DNA from: Cymbidium sinense
Lineage: Eukaryota; Streptophyta; Magnoliopsida; Asparagales; Orchidaceae
NCBI GenBank assembly: GCA_021442155.1
Contig: CM038214.1
Coordinates: forward strand, 19,555,808-19,619,807
Length of the DNA: 64,000 bases
Reading direction: 5' to 3'
Shown one piece after another: positions 35,501 to 47,720 of the stretch. Position 1 is the stretch's first letter. The number at the start of each line of letters is the position of its first letter. The notes below the pieces were generated by a model. That model had not been told where the DNA came from. It worked only from the letters and a program-made list of their open reading frames with translations, and did not search any database. The translations under genes and the position numbers were made by a program.

Positions 35501-37737
35501 TTTAGGATTTAGGTTTTAATTTTTATTTATTTTATGCTTATATTTTAAGGATTATTTTTTAGTCCAGTTTTATTTAGTTTATATTTTATTTTATTTTATA
35601 TTTTATTTTATTTTATGCTTAGTTTTTATTTTATTTAGATTTTATACTTAGGTTTATTTTATTTTTTAGTTTAGTTTAGTTTTATTTATTTTATTTTAGT
35701 TTATATTATTTTATTTTTGATTTAGGTTTAGGTTTAAATTAGTTTTTGTTTTTTTTTTAGTCTTTATTTATTTTTTTAGGTTTTAGTTTAGGTTAGTTTT
35801 GTAGGATTAGTGTTAAGTTTTAGGCTCAGGGCCAGTGGTTTGGGATTTAGGCTCAGGGTTTAGGGTAGGTTAGTCAGGGTTTAGTGGCTTTTGGCCTGGC
35901 TCAGCCTCAGTGGCCTGGGTTTTTAGTGGCCCAGTTTAGCCCAGTTGGCTTTAATGGCCTGGCCCAGGAGCCTTAGGTAGTTTAGGTTTTGGCCCAGGGC
36001 CCAGTGGAGTTTAGGGGGATCTGGTTTAGAGTGGAGAGGCTCATGGAGTTTAGTTTAGAGTTTTGGGTGGCCTGTTTGGATGGTAGTATAGTAGTGGCCT
36101 GGGGTAGGGCCCAGGATTTAGTGGTCCAAAGTTAGTTTAGTATGGCTCAGTATAGTGGTGGGGGCCAGGGTTTTAGTTTCAGTGGTTTAGGGTTTAAGGC
36201 TGTAGGTTTAGTTTGGTTTATTTAGGGTAGGTTTAAGGTTGTAAGTTTGTAGAGGTTTAGATTTAGGGTTTGTGGTTTAGTTTAGAAGATTTAGTGGGTT
36301 TAGCATCTGGTTTTAGGCTTTTGTTTTAAAATTACAAACCAACAGTTTAGGTTGATTTAGTTTATTTTTATTGTTTATTTGAGTTTATTTTATTTTTTGG
36401 TATTTATTTAGGTTTATTTTTTAATTTAGTTTAGATTATTTATTTTAGTTTATTTATTTTAGTTTAGGTTTTTTTATTTTAGTTTATTTTTTAGGTTTAG
36501 GTTTATTTTTAGTTAAGTTTTATTTTTATTTTATTATTTAGATTTAGGTTTTATTTTATATTTTTATGTTTAGTTTGGTTTTTTTATTTTTTTTTTTAGG
36601 TTTAGGTTTAGTTTTTATTTTGAATTATTTTTGGTTTTATTTTTAGTTTATGTTTAGGTTTATTTTTTGTTTATTATATTTTACATAGTTTAGGTTTATA
36701 TTTTGTTATTTTTTTTAGTTTAGGTTTATTTTATTTTGTTTATTTTATTTTTATTATAGGTTTAGGCTTTTTTTTAGGGTTTAGGTTTTATTTTTATTTA
36801 TTTTAGTTGTTATTTTAGGTTTATTTTTTTAGGTTCTCTATGTAGTTTTATTTTAATTTATTTTAAGTTTATTTTATTCTTATTTTACATTTAGTTTTTA
36901 TTTTCTTTAGGTTGTTTATTCTTAGGTTTATTTTACTTTTTAGTTTAGTTTAGTTTATATTTATTTTATTTTAGTTTAGTTTATTTTATTTTATTTATTT
37001 TATTTTATTTTTAGGTTTAGGTTTGGTTTAAGTTTTATTTTTATTTTATTTTATTTTTTTTATTTAGGTTGAGGTTTTTTTTTTATTTATTTCATATTAG
37101 GTTTTATTTAGTTTAGATTTTGTTTATGGTTAGGTAGTTGTGGTTGGGGTTTTGGGTTTTGGTTTTGGGTTTTATGGCTTTATAGGTTTATGGTTAGGGT
37201 TTAGGGTTTAGGGTTTAGTAGTGTTTTGGATAGGGTTGGGTTTCAGGTTTAGGGTTTAGCATTTAGGTTGTATGGTTTATGGATTGGACGTTTTTTTAAA
37301 AAATTAAGTAAACCAGCAGGTAGTTTATTTAGTTTTTTATTTATGTTAGTATATTTATATATTTTATATTTATGTAGGATCATTTTTTTATTTATTTATA
37401 TTTATATTTATATTTTATTTTTATTTTAATTAGGTTTAACTTTTTTTATATTTTTATTGTTAGGATTTATTTTGTTAGGTTAAGGTTTTATGTTTTAGAT
37501 TAGGGTTTAGGGGTTTAGGGTTTAGGGTTTAGGATTATAGTTTGGGTTTAGGTTTAGGTTTGGTAGTTTTTGGGTTTGTGGTTTTAGTTTAGCGTAGGTT
37601 TAGGGTTTAGGGTTTAGGGTTTAGGTTTATGGTTTAGGGTTTAGGGTTTTTAGGGTTTAGGGTTTAGGGTTTAGCATTTATGGTTTTGGTTTTAGGTCTA
37701 AGTTTCAGGTTTTAGTTTAAGGTTTAGGGTTTTAGTT
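32600..37737 (+). repeat. Five consecutive satellite units
   Basis: Start motifs lie at about 32,975 (AAATTACAAACC), 34,066, 35,069, 36,329 and 37,299, giving units of 1,090, 1,000, 1,260 and 970 bp. Landmark 2 (GTTGAGT/GTTAAGT-like) is at 33,098, 34,214, 35,225 and 36,511. Landmark 3 (TATTCTTAGG-like) is near 33,507, 34,717, 35,643 and 36,918. Order and spacing are constant while the sequence drifts. The last unit lacks landmarks 2 and 3 and passes directly into TTTAGGG-rich repeats and GRP fragment E. Confidence 0.82.
35820..36180 (+). other. Strongest C-rich island
   Basis: The text is dense in GCCCAG, GGCCTGG, GGCTCAG and AGTGGCC words, for example GGCCTGGCCCAGG at 35,958 and GGCCCAGGGCCCAGTGG at 35,991. 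Replacing C by T turns these into TTTAGGG-like repeats. The island occupies the TTTAGGG-rich end of a unit, as at 5.33-5.72 and 60.00-60.29 kb. Confidence 0.75.
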
Positions 37738-38196
37738 TTTTTTAACAGAGAACAAATTCAGATTCAACATTTCTTCATTTTGATTTCATCAACCATGTAA
37801 CACACCAAGTTTTCTAAGACAAAAGCGATGACATAGATAAGAAAATGTGCTCGCATAGAGCAAATCAAAAACCTTGGATAACAAGAACCATCTCTACTGT
37901 AAAGACATAGTTCCATATGCAGTAGATTGGATCGACCATTCTTTAGTTTCTCTAATTTCCATCAAAACCACCCAGGCTTCTCGAGCTGCATGATCCACCA
38001 TCATATCTCTGATCTCTCCTCCACCACCGCACTGAACCTATTGCTCTCTTGCCTCCATAACCACCACCGCTCACCACCACCAACAACTCTAGATCCCCAC
38101 CACCCGGATGACCACCACTTCTTCATTCGCTTCCACTGCAAGATCTAGACTAAGCCTGGTTGACGTGATGTTTCTGTGACAAGGTTCTGCCCATTC
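37738..38196 (-). pseudogene. GRP retro-fragment E
   Basis: The right boundary is AATGGGCAGAACC at 38,196, the left end GTTCTCTGTTAAAAAAAAC at 37,735-37,750. The reading on the minus strand gives Gly/Tyr-rich tail codons with several deletions and frameshifts; the Gly-rich part is shorter than in B or C. The 3' UTR is well kept. The open frame on the + strand at 37,927-38,148 is a shadow. Confidence 0.85.
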
Positions 38197-40476
38197 TTAG
38201 GGTTTAGTTTTATTAGGTTTTAGCAATTAGGTTTATTTTTTAATTTATTCGGTGCCTTTAGGTTTAAGTTTAGGGTTTGGGGTTTAGGGTTAGGGTTTAG
38301 GGTTTAGGTTTTTGGGTTTAGAGTTTTGTGTTTATGGTTTAGGGTTTTGGGATTTAGGCTTTTTGCTTTTAGGGTTCAAGGTTTAGGGTTACGGTTTATG
38401 GTTTTAGGGTTTAGGTTTTTAGGTTTTAGGGCTTAAGAATAGGTTTTAAGGCTTAGGGTTTAGCATTTAGGGTTTAGTGTTTAGCCTCAGTTTTTAGAGT
38501 TTAATGGTTTAGGGTTTAGTGGCTCAGTTAGAGTTAGCAGATTTAGGCATCAGCTTGTGTATTTTAGGGTTTTGGAGGTTAGGTTTAGGGCTCAGTTCAT
38601 GTCAGGTAGTATGTGGTTTGGCTCAGTTATAGTGTGGCTAGGGTTTAGTTTAGGTTTGGCCAGGTTTTAGGGTTTTGGATTAGTTTAGGATTAAGGGTTT
38701 AGGGTTTAGGATTTGGTTGAGGTTTTTTTATAAAAAAAAATACAAACCCATAAGTTTAGTTTATTTAGTTTATTTAGTTTTATTTTAGTTTAATTTATTT
38801 TTTATTTTAGTTAGGTTTATTTTATTTTTTATTTTGTTTAGTTTTATTTCGGTCCTTTTATTTTAGTTTATTTTAGGTTTAGGTTTAGGTTTAGGTTTAT
38901 TTCTTAGTTTAGTTTTATTTTATTTTATTTTTTATGTTTGGGTTTTATTTTTTTATTTTAGGTTTAGGTTTAAGTTTCATTTTATTTTTTTAGGTTTTAT
39001 TTTAGGTTTATTTTAGGTTTTATTTAGTTTAGGTTTTTTTTTTTAGGTTTAGGTTTAGGTTTATTTTATTTATTTAATTTTATTTTAGTTTAGATTTAGG
39101 TTTATTTTATTTTATTTATTATATTTATATCTTCTTAGGTGTTTTTTTAGTTTAGGGTTTAGGTTTTTTCATTTATTTTAGGTATATTCTTTAGGTTTTT
39201 TTTCTTTATTTTATTTTATTTATTTTATTTTATTTTATCTTTTTTTTTATTTTTTTTGTATTCTTAGGTTTATTTTATTTTAGTTTAGTTTAGGTTTTTA
39301 TTTATCTTTATTTTATTTTATTTTATGTTTAGGTTAAGTTTTAGTTTAGGTTTAGGTTTAGGTTTGGTTTTAGTTTTGGTTTTACTTTATTTTATTTTCT
39401 TAATTTATTTAAGTTTTTTTATTTTTTTATTTTAGGTTTTATTTTAGCTTAGGTTTTTAGCTTTGGTTTATGATTTAGGATCCCAGGTTTAGTGTAGTTC
39501 AGGTTTATACTTAGGGTTGGGTTTTAGGGCTCAGGGTTTAGGTTTAGTGGTTTAGGGTTAGGGTTTAGTGTTAGAGTGATTAGGGTCCGGGTGGTTTTAT
39601 GTTTCTTTATTTTCATTTATTTTCATATATTTTTAAAAAATTGTTTAGGTTTATTTAGTATGTTTTTTATTATAATTTATTTTATTTTTTATTTTTATTT
39701 AATTTAGTTAATTTATTTTAGGTTTACTTATTTTAGTTTAGGTTTTATTTTAGTTTATTTCTTAGGTTTAGGTTTAGGTTTAAGTTTATTTTAGTTAGTT
39801 TTATTTTATTTTATTTTTTGGTTTAGATTTTTTTTAGGTTGAGTTTTAGGTTTTATTTTATTTTATTTTGGTTTAGGTTTTATTTTAAGTTTATTTTAGG
39901 TTTTATTTTATTTTAGGTTTAGGTTAATTTTAGTTTAATTTATTTTATTTAGGGTTTAGGTTTAGGCTATTTTAGGTAGTTTAGGTTTATTTATTTTAGT
40001 TTATTTTAGCTTAGTTTAGGTTTATTATTTTATTTTAGGTTTAGGTTTTAGTGGGTTTTATTTTTATTTATTTTTATGTTTTATTTTTTATTTATTTTTA
40101 GATTTAGGTTTTATTTACTATTTATTTTATTTTATTATAGTGTATTTTATTTTATTTTAGGTTTTATTTTATTTAGGTTTTAATTTTTTTTTTTATTTTG
40201 TTTAGGTTTTATTTTTTATTTTAGTTTAATTTTATTTTTTATTTTATTTTCTTTTAAGTTTAGGTTTAAGTTTAGGTTTAGGTTTATGTTTTAGGTTACG
40301 CTTTTGATTTTATTTTATTTTTTATTTTATTTTGGTTTAGGTTTTTATTTATTTTATTTAGTTTAGTTTTATTTTTTTTAAGGGTTATGGTTAGTTGAGG
40401 GTCTAGGGTCTAGGGTTTAGGGTTTACGTTTAAGGTCTATTATTCAGGTTTTAGTTTAGGGTTTGGGATTTTTGCC
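38197..40476 (+). repeat. Satellite units
   Basis: A TTTAGGG-rich part with a C-containing island (38,460-38,650), then start motifs at 38,738 (AATACAAACCC) and about 39,635. Landmark 2 is near 38,905 and 39,793, and landmark 3 (GTATTCTTAGG) at 39,257. The final unit ends in TTTAGGG-like repeat before GRP fragment F. No gene is present. Confidence 0.8.
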
Positions 40477-40962
40477 TTTTTAATAGAGAAAAAATTCAGA
40501 TTCAAAATTTCTTCTTTTCGATTTCATCAACCAAGTAACACACCAAGTTTTCTAAGACACAAGCGACGACATAGATCAAAAATGAGCATGCATAGAGCAA
40601 ATCAAATATCGTAGATAACTAGAATCGTCTCTACTATAAAGACATAGTTCCATAAGCAGCAGATCAGATCAGTCGTTGTTAAGTTTCTCCAATTTCCATC
40701 AGAACCACGCCAGCCTCTCGAGTAGCGAGATCCACCATCTTATCCCTGATCTCTCCCTCCATCACCACCATGGTTGTAACCTCTGTCGCTCTTCCTGCCT
40801 CGATAACCACCCCTGATCTAACCACCACCTCCATATCAACCAGCACATCCAGATTCCCCACCAACACTGCGATAACCGATGCCTTCACCTTTGCCTCCAC
40901 TGCCAGATCTAGATTGAGCCTAGTTGATGGTGATGTTCATGCTGTCAAGGTTCTACCCATTC
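40477..40962 (-). pseudogene. GRP retro-fragment F
   Basis: Minus-strand reading from the AATGGGTAGAACC boundary (40,962): RSGSGGKGEG, then a Gly-rich tail with two stops (SGCAG, stop, YGGGG, stop), RGGYRGRKSDRGYNHGG, GRDQG and DGGSRYSRGWRGSDGN. The expected stop codon is changed (AATTGG), so the frame runs on a little. The 3' UTR ends in TTTTTCTCTATTAAAAAGG. It has the longest open Gly-rich reading apart from B and C. The 3' end of the L1 LINE begins only about 12 bp beyond its right edge. Confidence 0.88.
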
Positions 40963-40973
40963 ATAGGGTTTAG
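40963..40973 (+). repeat. Short telomere-like spacer
   Basis: ATAGGGTTTAGG lies between the GRP boundary and the poly(A) end of the L1 element. It is probably the left part of the array site into which L1 was inserted; array resumes at 48,606 with GGGTTTAGG. Confidence 0.7.
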
Positions 40974-43560
40974 GTTTTTTTATGGAAATTAAGGGAATTT
41001 TATTTTGCTACAAAGAAAAGTAATAAAGTCCTTAGAGGGTAAACCTCTAAACTAATGCTCAAAGAGCTACAATAAGTCCTAAAGAGATAAACCCCTAACT
41101 ATTACAATAATATAAGAAAAAAAAAAAAAAAAAGTAAAACCAAATTGGCAACAACAATAAATCTATGTACGCAACAACAACATCCACTAGGTCCTTTTGA
41201 TACCAGCAAGATCAACCTACAGGATTCTCTCAACATATAAAAAAATCTGCAACATACTAATGAAAGGATGAGTACAATTAAGCAAGCATAAAGAGTATGA
41301 GCAAAGAAAAGGAGAAAAGTAAAGAAAAGGCTCAGCTCATAATCATCTCAAGGAGCAACACATATGTAAGCATCCAAACTGAAGAATGTTTACAATTACA
41401 TATAGTGCTACCAGCCAAAATAAGATAGAGAGGGAAACATCAAGGCCATCATTGCCAGCATACCTCTTGTAGCCCATCATCCTGCAAAGCTACAAACTCC
41501 TCCAAGCAATAGACATAATAGCCAACCACAAAGTCACCAAAACATATAAGCCCAATAAGGCAAAAAATCAACCAACCATCAAGGACAGTAGTAGTACATT
41601 AGGAACACCCCCAAAGCCACCACCAAAGAGGAATAAAAACATCAAAGGGAGTAAGCATCATGACCTTAACAACACAGACAAAAAAAAACCAAGATGAAAA
41701 AGAAAAAACACAAGATCTCATGTCTTCCACAAGCAAACATGAAAGGCAGCAAGGCTGTCACCCAAACCAAAAAGAGGGAAGCAGCAGTAACCAAGAGAGG
41801 AGAACCATAGCAGGAGCAAGCCAACCAACATGTCACCAATAGAGCAGGAATGATAGGCCAAAATAGCCACCCATCCAACCAAGCCAACCAACCAAAATAG
41901 CCAACCAACCCAGCCAGCCAACATAGCCTCCCAACCAACCACCAGAGCAACAAAAAATCCAAATCAGTGATAAGACCAACAACATCCATCATGACAAAAC
42001 CACCCAAGACAACTAGGAAAAGGGTAGAAGTAAACAACAACATCCACCAAACCCAACCAAAGTAGTAGAAATTCTAATCCATGTGAGGTGAATAGCCAGC
42101 CAAAAATAAAATGGAGCAAAGACTAGTAAGACAAACTAAAAGCCATCCATCGAGCAAAGAATACAACAGAACACACCAAAGCCAATATCAAAAAGTTGGA
42201 GAAATATCAATGAGTTCAAGCATCATAACCATAGCCAAGTTAGGCACCAATACACCAAACCAAGTCACCAGATCCCAAGGAACAATAACATCCACTAAAT
42301 AGCTATCAACTAGCCAACCCAAAATAACAATAAAAATAAAGCAGCTGCAGCGAAGAGAGGAAGACTAATACAAAAGAGGCAGAAACCATGACCAAGAGAA
42401 ATAAACCCAAACCAGCAAAACCAACAACCAAAACACAATCCACAAAAAAAAGAAGAAATAGCAATCAACAAATAACCTCCACCTTGCCAAATCCAAAAAA
42501 AATTAGACCACCAATGCCCCCACCAATAGTAGATAAACTAGCTAACACAGCTAGCTAGCCAACCAACCCAGCCACCACAACCACCACGTAGAAAATCCAA
42601 CTCAAGTTAAAGCAACCAGCCAGATATTAAAAATGCTAAGAAAAATACAGCAAAGCTACCACCCAAATGAAGGTCACAAAAAACAACCAAGCAATAATAA
42701 TTACCCAGCCAAGTAAATAGCATCCACCAGGAAGAAATAACCAAAATAACCCAGGCCAAAAAAAATAAGAACCACCAAGCTAACCTAAAAGGAAAAGCTC
42801 AAAAAGAAAACCTAGCATAGGCCTAAGAGAGAAAATAAGCAAATGACCATAACCTAAAGAGGGTTTAACAAAAGGGAACCAAAATCAATGGCTCATCAAA
42901 AACCAACAAAAAAAACCAAGACGAAAAAAATTATAATCTGAGATAAGGTAATCTAGTGTTATTAAGATTGACAAAACCCCTTAAAAGTTTAGGCAAATTT
43001 TGATTGTCAAATAATGTGAAATTAGTTCAGTTGGCACCTAAAGTAGCCAAGAAATTAGCATAAGCATTACCTCATAAAGGATATGGGAAAATTTTATAAT
43101 GAACTTGAGAAAGAATATTTTAGTATGATTGAGAACATAAAATAAATCAGCATTTCGCTCTATTAGAGTTTAGCATGCTAAGAAGCAAGAGCACATCAAC
43201 TTCAATCCAAATGTTGAGGAAACCTTTATTCAAACAAATTTTAATTAATTTATTAGCAGCTATAAGCTCAGCGTAGATAATAGAATAGGCTTTGAGAGGA
43301 TATGAAAAAACACAAATTATAGTACCTTTAGAATCCTAAGAATACCACCACAACCATATTTATTAGAAGCAACATAACCATATTCACTTTAATCAAATTT
43401 TCTTTGGGTTTGATCCAATGGATAATCCTAACTCTTTAATAAGAGTCAACATCAGCAGAATGATGCCCAATTTTTTAGCCACAAATTGTAGCCTCTAAAA
43501 TGAATGTTACTAATAAGATTGGCATTAAATAGATCTTAAAATTTTTATTTGGGTCTAGCC
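40974..43560 (-). other. L1 3' UTR, GTTGG-rich, with 3' end
   Basis: On the minus strand this is T/G-rich with many GTTGGTTGGCT words around 41,860-41,950 (CCAACCAACC on +). It closes with TTAGGACTTATTGTAGC, AAATTCCCTTAATTTCC and an A-tail. Such T/G-rich 3' UTRs are common in plant L1 elements. Open frames on either strand here (for example a Trp/Leu/Gly-rich one at 41,666-42,043) are low-complexity artefacts. A 17-base A run on + (41,115-41,132) is poly-T in element sense. Confidence 0.78.
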
Positions 43561-43639
43561 AAGATCCTTTTTTGGCTCATAGGAATACCATGATATTTAG
43601 CATCATTTCTGTACATCCAGACGAACCAGATAAGGGTAA

Positions 43640-43990
43640 TAACAACTAGAACTTTGATATGACCTTTCACAATTTTTTGGAAACAAACTTCAAGAAGTTG
43701 ATATATGGAAAGAGAGCCATGAAAGTAGTTTGTATTAAATAAATCATCATACCATAAAATAATTTATAAGCACCATTGACAAAAACATGATTAACATTTT
43801 CAATATGAAAGCAACAATAGCACTTTGAAGGAAAATATAACCCTTTATTCGAGAGCAAAGAGTCCACAAGAATAAAGTTATTCAAAATCCTCCAAGCTAA
43901 AATTGAATAAGAAATGGGAATGATATTGTTTGAAAGTTTAATGAAAACATTAGAGGAGTTTTGCTTATCACTACAAAAATTCAAAACCGC
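43640..43990 (-). pseudogene. L1 ORF2 zinc-binding RT-associated domain (zf-RVT)
   Basis: The 105-codon frame reads ISYSILAWRILNNFILVDSL, then CYCCFHIENVNHVFV. This is the W-x-lx-n-ilpt...C-x-C...E-x-x-x-H pattern of the zf-RVT domain at the C-terminus of plant L1 ORF2. It ends in KFVSKKL. It is separated from RT by about 1 kb with frame breaks. Confidence 0.8.
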
Positions 43991-46000
43991 TTTAAGAATA
44001 AAATCACCATTGTAAGAAAGCTTAAAGAGAATTTGGTTAGGTTTGTTAGAGAAAATTGGGATATTTCTAAAGTTATCAAAAAGAGAAATAGGGATATAAT
44101 TCTCATGTTTGTTTTCGTTCCAAGTGTTATTATGCTAGAAAGAGTTAACTTTGATAGCTGTAGTAGAGTGGGTAGATAAAAGGGAGACAATAGAGCCATT
44201 TCAAATCATATTGCTTGTCAAAAGAAAGAAGAACCCGAATGAATACCCCAATATATTAAGGGTTCAGCAACCCATTTAATGGAGTAAAGCCTTTTCCAAA
44301 CTAGAGAGTCACCAACTTTATAAGCACAGATAAGAGGGTGTTTACCTTGGCAATATTTTTTATCATAAAATAAGCCCAAAGGCTATCATTCTTTCTAAAA
44401 TTCCACTAGAGCTTATGATAAAAGGTAGTAATAGCTTCAAAAATTGGTTTGCAACTTAGACCACTTCACCCAAGGGACCACAACATTTAATCCGGAAGTC
44501 TAATGTATTCTTTTAGTAGAATTATTTGATCCCAAAAAAATTTATTAAGCAAATGATCAATTTTGATAAAAGTAGCATTAGTGGGGATAATAGTTTGAAT
44601 CAAATAAAGAAGCATAGAATTGAGAGTGCTTTTAAGAATAGTGAGCTGCCACCAAAGGAAAGTAAATAAAATTTCCAAACATAAATTTTATTTAAAATTT
44701 ATTTAATTAACTCATCAAAAGATGGGATCATTTCAAGTAAAAGAGGAGCACCCAAGTACTTAAGAGGAAGGTGTTGATGTTTAAAGTCAGTGATATGAAG
44801 GATTTGATTAATTTTATTATTGGAGATGCTTGAAGAAGTAATAAAATAGATTTTGTTATTATTGATAGATAGACCACTTTCTACCAAGTTTATTTAAAAA
44901 AAATATTAAGATTCTTGATATGATGAATAGAAGCATTACAAAAAATAATGAAATCATATGCAAATCTTAAATGAGAAATAGGAAGACCACCAAGAGTTTT
45001 GTAATACAAACTAGATTTTTTAAGAATAGATCATTGATGCTCCATGATAAGTACTCAATAGTAATAATAAATAAGGTAGAGATAGAGAATCCCCTTATCT
45101 TAGGCCATGGGAAGAAGGAAAGAAGCCCAAGGCTTGCACATTAAGCAAAATAGAAAACCAAAATTATTATTAAAAAAATTTAATAAGAAAGATAAATTTA
45201 TCAAAAAACCCAAATAAATTCAAAATATGGGTAGGGAATCCCAAGAGGTATTGTTAAAAGCTTTGGTAATATCTAATTTGAGAATGTTGCCACCTCTAGT
45301 CTTAGCATCTAAATCATGAATTAATTCTTGAGCAAGCATAATATTATCAAAAATAGATGTACCTCTAACAAAACTAATTTGGTTTAGTGAGATAATCCTA
45401 TGAAGTAAAGGCCTGAGCCTATTGGTTAGAATTTTAGAAATCTGCTTATTGAAGAAGGTGCAAAGACTAATAGGTTTAAAATCACTCCAATAGTCTGGAT
45501 TATCTTTCTTAGGTATGAGAACAATATAAGTGCTAGAAAATATTTAGAAAAGGATTACCATTAAAAATCAACCATAGCCTAACCAAATCATTTTAATAAT
45601 AAACCAGAATTTTGAAAATTTTGGTAGTGAAACCCTAGGACCAAAGAACATAATCTATGTTCATGCTATTAAGAACTTTAAAATTTCCTCTTCATTATGT
45701 ACAAAGTAAGCAAATCATTGCCATTATTGTTTATAATAGAATTAATCAAGTGCGATTTAGAAATAGCTTCATAAGAGTAACTTGTATTAAGCATATTTCT
45801 AAAGTAATTAATGGTTGAATCCTTAATATCATTATTCTCCCTAATCCATTCTTCATTGTCATCTTTAATTTTTTAAATATTATTTAAAGCTCTCTTTTTA
45901 TTAACCAAAGCAGGGAAATATTTAGTATTTCTGTCATCATCCACAATATGTTTGCTAGCAATTTTGGTAATAATCTCTTCAGATTTTTAAAATTAACAAG
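43990..46000 (-). pseudogene. L1 ORF2 reverse transcriptase
   Basis: Minus-strand fragments read YIVLIPKKDNPDYWSDFKPI, SLCTFFNKQISKILTNRLRP, NQISFVRGTSIFDNIMLAQE and GGNILKLDITKAF between about 45,540 and 45,260. Then comes LGGLPISHLRFAYDFIIF near 44,990-44,945, and downstream thumb fragments (44,887-44,487). The conserved FADD box reads FAYD (codons at 44,953-44,961), so one catalytic Asp is lost. Multiple stops are present. It would have copied element RNA at a nicked target. Confidence 0.88.
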
Positions 46001-46970
46001 TTTATCTTTCACCTCCCAAGTATCTAATCTTAGTAGGATCAAACATAACTGAGACTTCAAGATCACAAACCAATTTTTCCATTTCTTTGATATTAACAAA
46101 AAGGTATTTATAATAATGCTTGTTCCACCAACCCAGATTTTGTTTAAGTCTTTTAAGCTTAAACCAAAATCTATTCATCCCCATAATTGAATTGTTAGGA
46201 TGTAAGGTAGCTTTCCAATTGTTAACCACAACATTAAAGAAATCAATATGTTGAATCCACATGTTCTGAAATCTAAAATGAGAGAAATTTTTTCAATCTA
46301 TTAGAGTTATCTTTAATAAAAACTAAAAGAGGATCATGATTTGATAAGTTTTTACTTAAATGATTGATAAAAGTAATAGACCATTGAGTAATCCAATGAG
46401 AATTAAAAAGAATCTGGTCCAACCTTCGCCAAAGTCTAGAGTTTTGCCAAGTAAAATGTGAACCCTTAAAGCCAATATCAATCAAATTACAATCAAGGAT
46501 CATATTGGAAAATTCTTCCATAGAATGAATATTAGTAGGGAAACCACGCTTATTCGTAAGAGAATAAAATTGTGTTGAAATCCCCACTAACAAACCAAGG
46601 TTTATTGACTAATGTAGCAAAATTCCTCAAATTTTCCAAAAATGATTTCTACCAAATCTATTACAAGATGCATAGGTAAAAGAGCCCAAAATGCAATAGT
46701 CACCATAAGATATTTGAGCGTTGAAAGCTTGTTGTAATTCATTAAGAATAGAAACCTCCACAAAATTATTCCAAAAATACCAAATTTTATTACTAAAATT
46801 AGAGAAAAATTTATTAAAACTAATCATTCTAGCAACATGGTTTATTTTATTTGCATGAATAAGAGCCCAAAATAATAAGTAAAGAAATATTATGAATACA
46901 AAAAATTTCAAATATAGAATCATAGTTATAGAGAGGAGGTACAATCCAATCTAACATTCCAAACATGAAA
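46000..46970 (-). pseudogene. L1 ORF2 endonuclease (EEP) domain
   Basis: Fragments on the minus strand: NNFVEVSILNELQQAFNAQI and ILGSFTYASCNRFGRNHFW (46,944-46,627), then MEEFSNMILDCNLIDIGFKG, SHFTWQNSRLWRRLDQILFN and SNHDPLL (46,593-46,273). This matches the C-terminal half of the APE-type endonuclease of plant L1 elements, including the LDR and SDH-type motifs (here NHD). The expected N-terminal NVRG motif is degraded around 46,950. Stops and shifts lie between the parts. Confidence 0.88.
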
Positions 46971-47720
46971 ATTAAACATAAGGAAATAAAAAAGGGGTTA
47001 AGAAAAGGTTAGTTAAGAGAAGAGAGGGAGGCCGCAACATATCTAGTATTTTTGGACAATTTGGGAGGGAAATTTTTAACATTTTTTTCTTTTTAGCATG
47101 ATAAGTTTTGAAACAATTTCCTTTTCTCATAGAATCATCATCTGAGAAGGATTCAACAACATTAGTCACAGATTTAGGGGAATTCTCCTATATAAAATTG
47201 AGTTCTCCTTCTTCCAAGCCATTAGAATTTATTAAAGGAAAATGAGCATCAGGTATCGAAAGTGAGGGAACTGAAATAGATTTATTAAGAAGGCAAGTGT
47301 GAACATCTAGCTGTTCTTCTTCAATACCCAAATTATTAGACAAAACCAAATAAAGTCAGGGTTTTCAAACTAAATATCACGAAACCAAAGCCATATTTTC
47401 CATTGAATTTGAATGATGCATAACATTGATATCCTCATTAATATTTTAAATTAAAGCTTCATTTTTGTCAATCAAAATCTATAAGGATGTGGGGATTGAC
47501 TAAGAGGAAGAAGACTCATCATCCAAAAGTTTAGACTAATTATTATTTTCCACATTAGAAACCTTCAATTGCACAAAAGAAATAAGAGGTAAAATAGCCT
47601 TATTAGGAACATTCAATGAATCCTTTTTTTCTGAATTAACTTTTTGATATATAATAGTGGTTGACCTAGTGTTAGGAACAATAGTTTCCTTAATAGGAAT
47701 TTTTTTAGGTGAGGATGCAG
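46970..47720 (-). pseudogene. L1 ORF1 C-terminal tail and ORF1-ORF2 junction
   Basis: Low-complexity Ser/Lys/Asn-rich frames (47,169-46,972 with SFSDDDSMRKGNC; 47,730-47,536 with Ser/Pro/Thr) match the disordered tail of plant LINE ORF1 proteins. No catalytic motif is present. The frame is broken several times. It links the zinc knuckle upstream with the endonuclease downstream. Confidence 0.6.

Noticed and set aside
41666..42043. Trp/Gly/Leu-rich minus-strand open frame of 125 codons
   Set aside because: It lies in the GTTGG-repeat 3' UTR of the L1 element and is low complexity; not one of the LINE proteins.
43961..44179. 72-codon + strand frame in the L1 region
   Set aside because: It is antisense to LINE ORF2, between RT and zf-RVT; no independent support.
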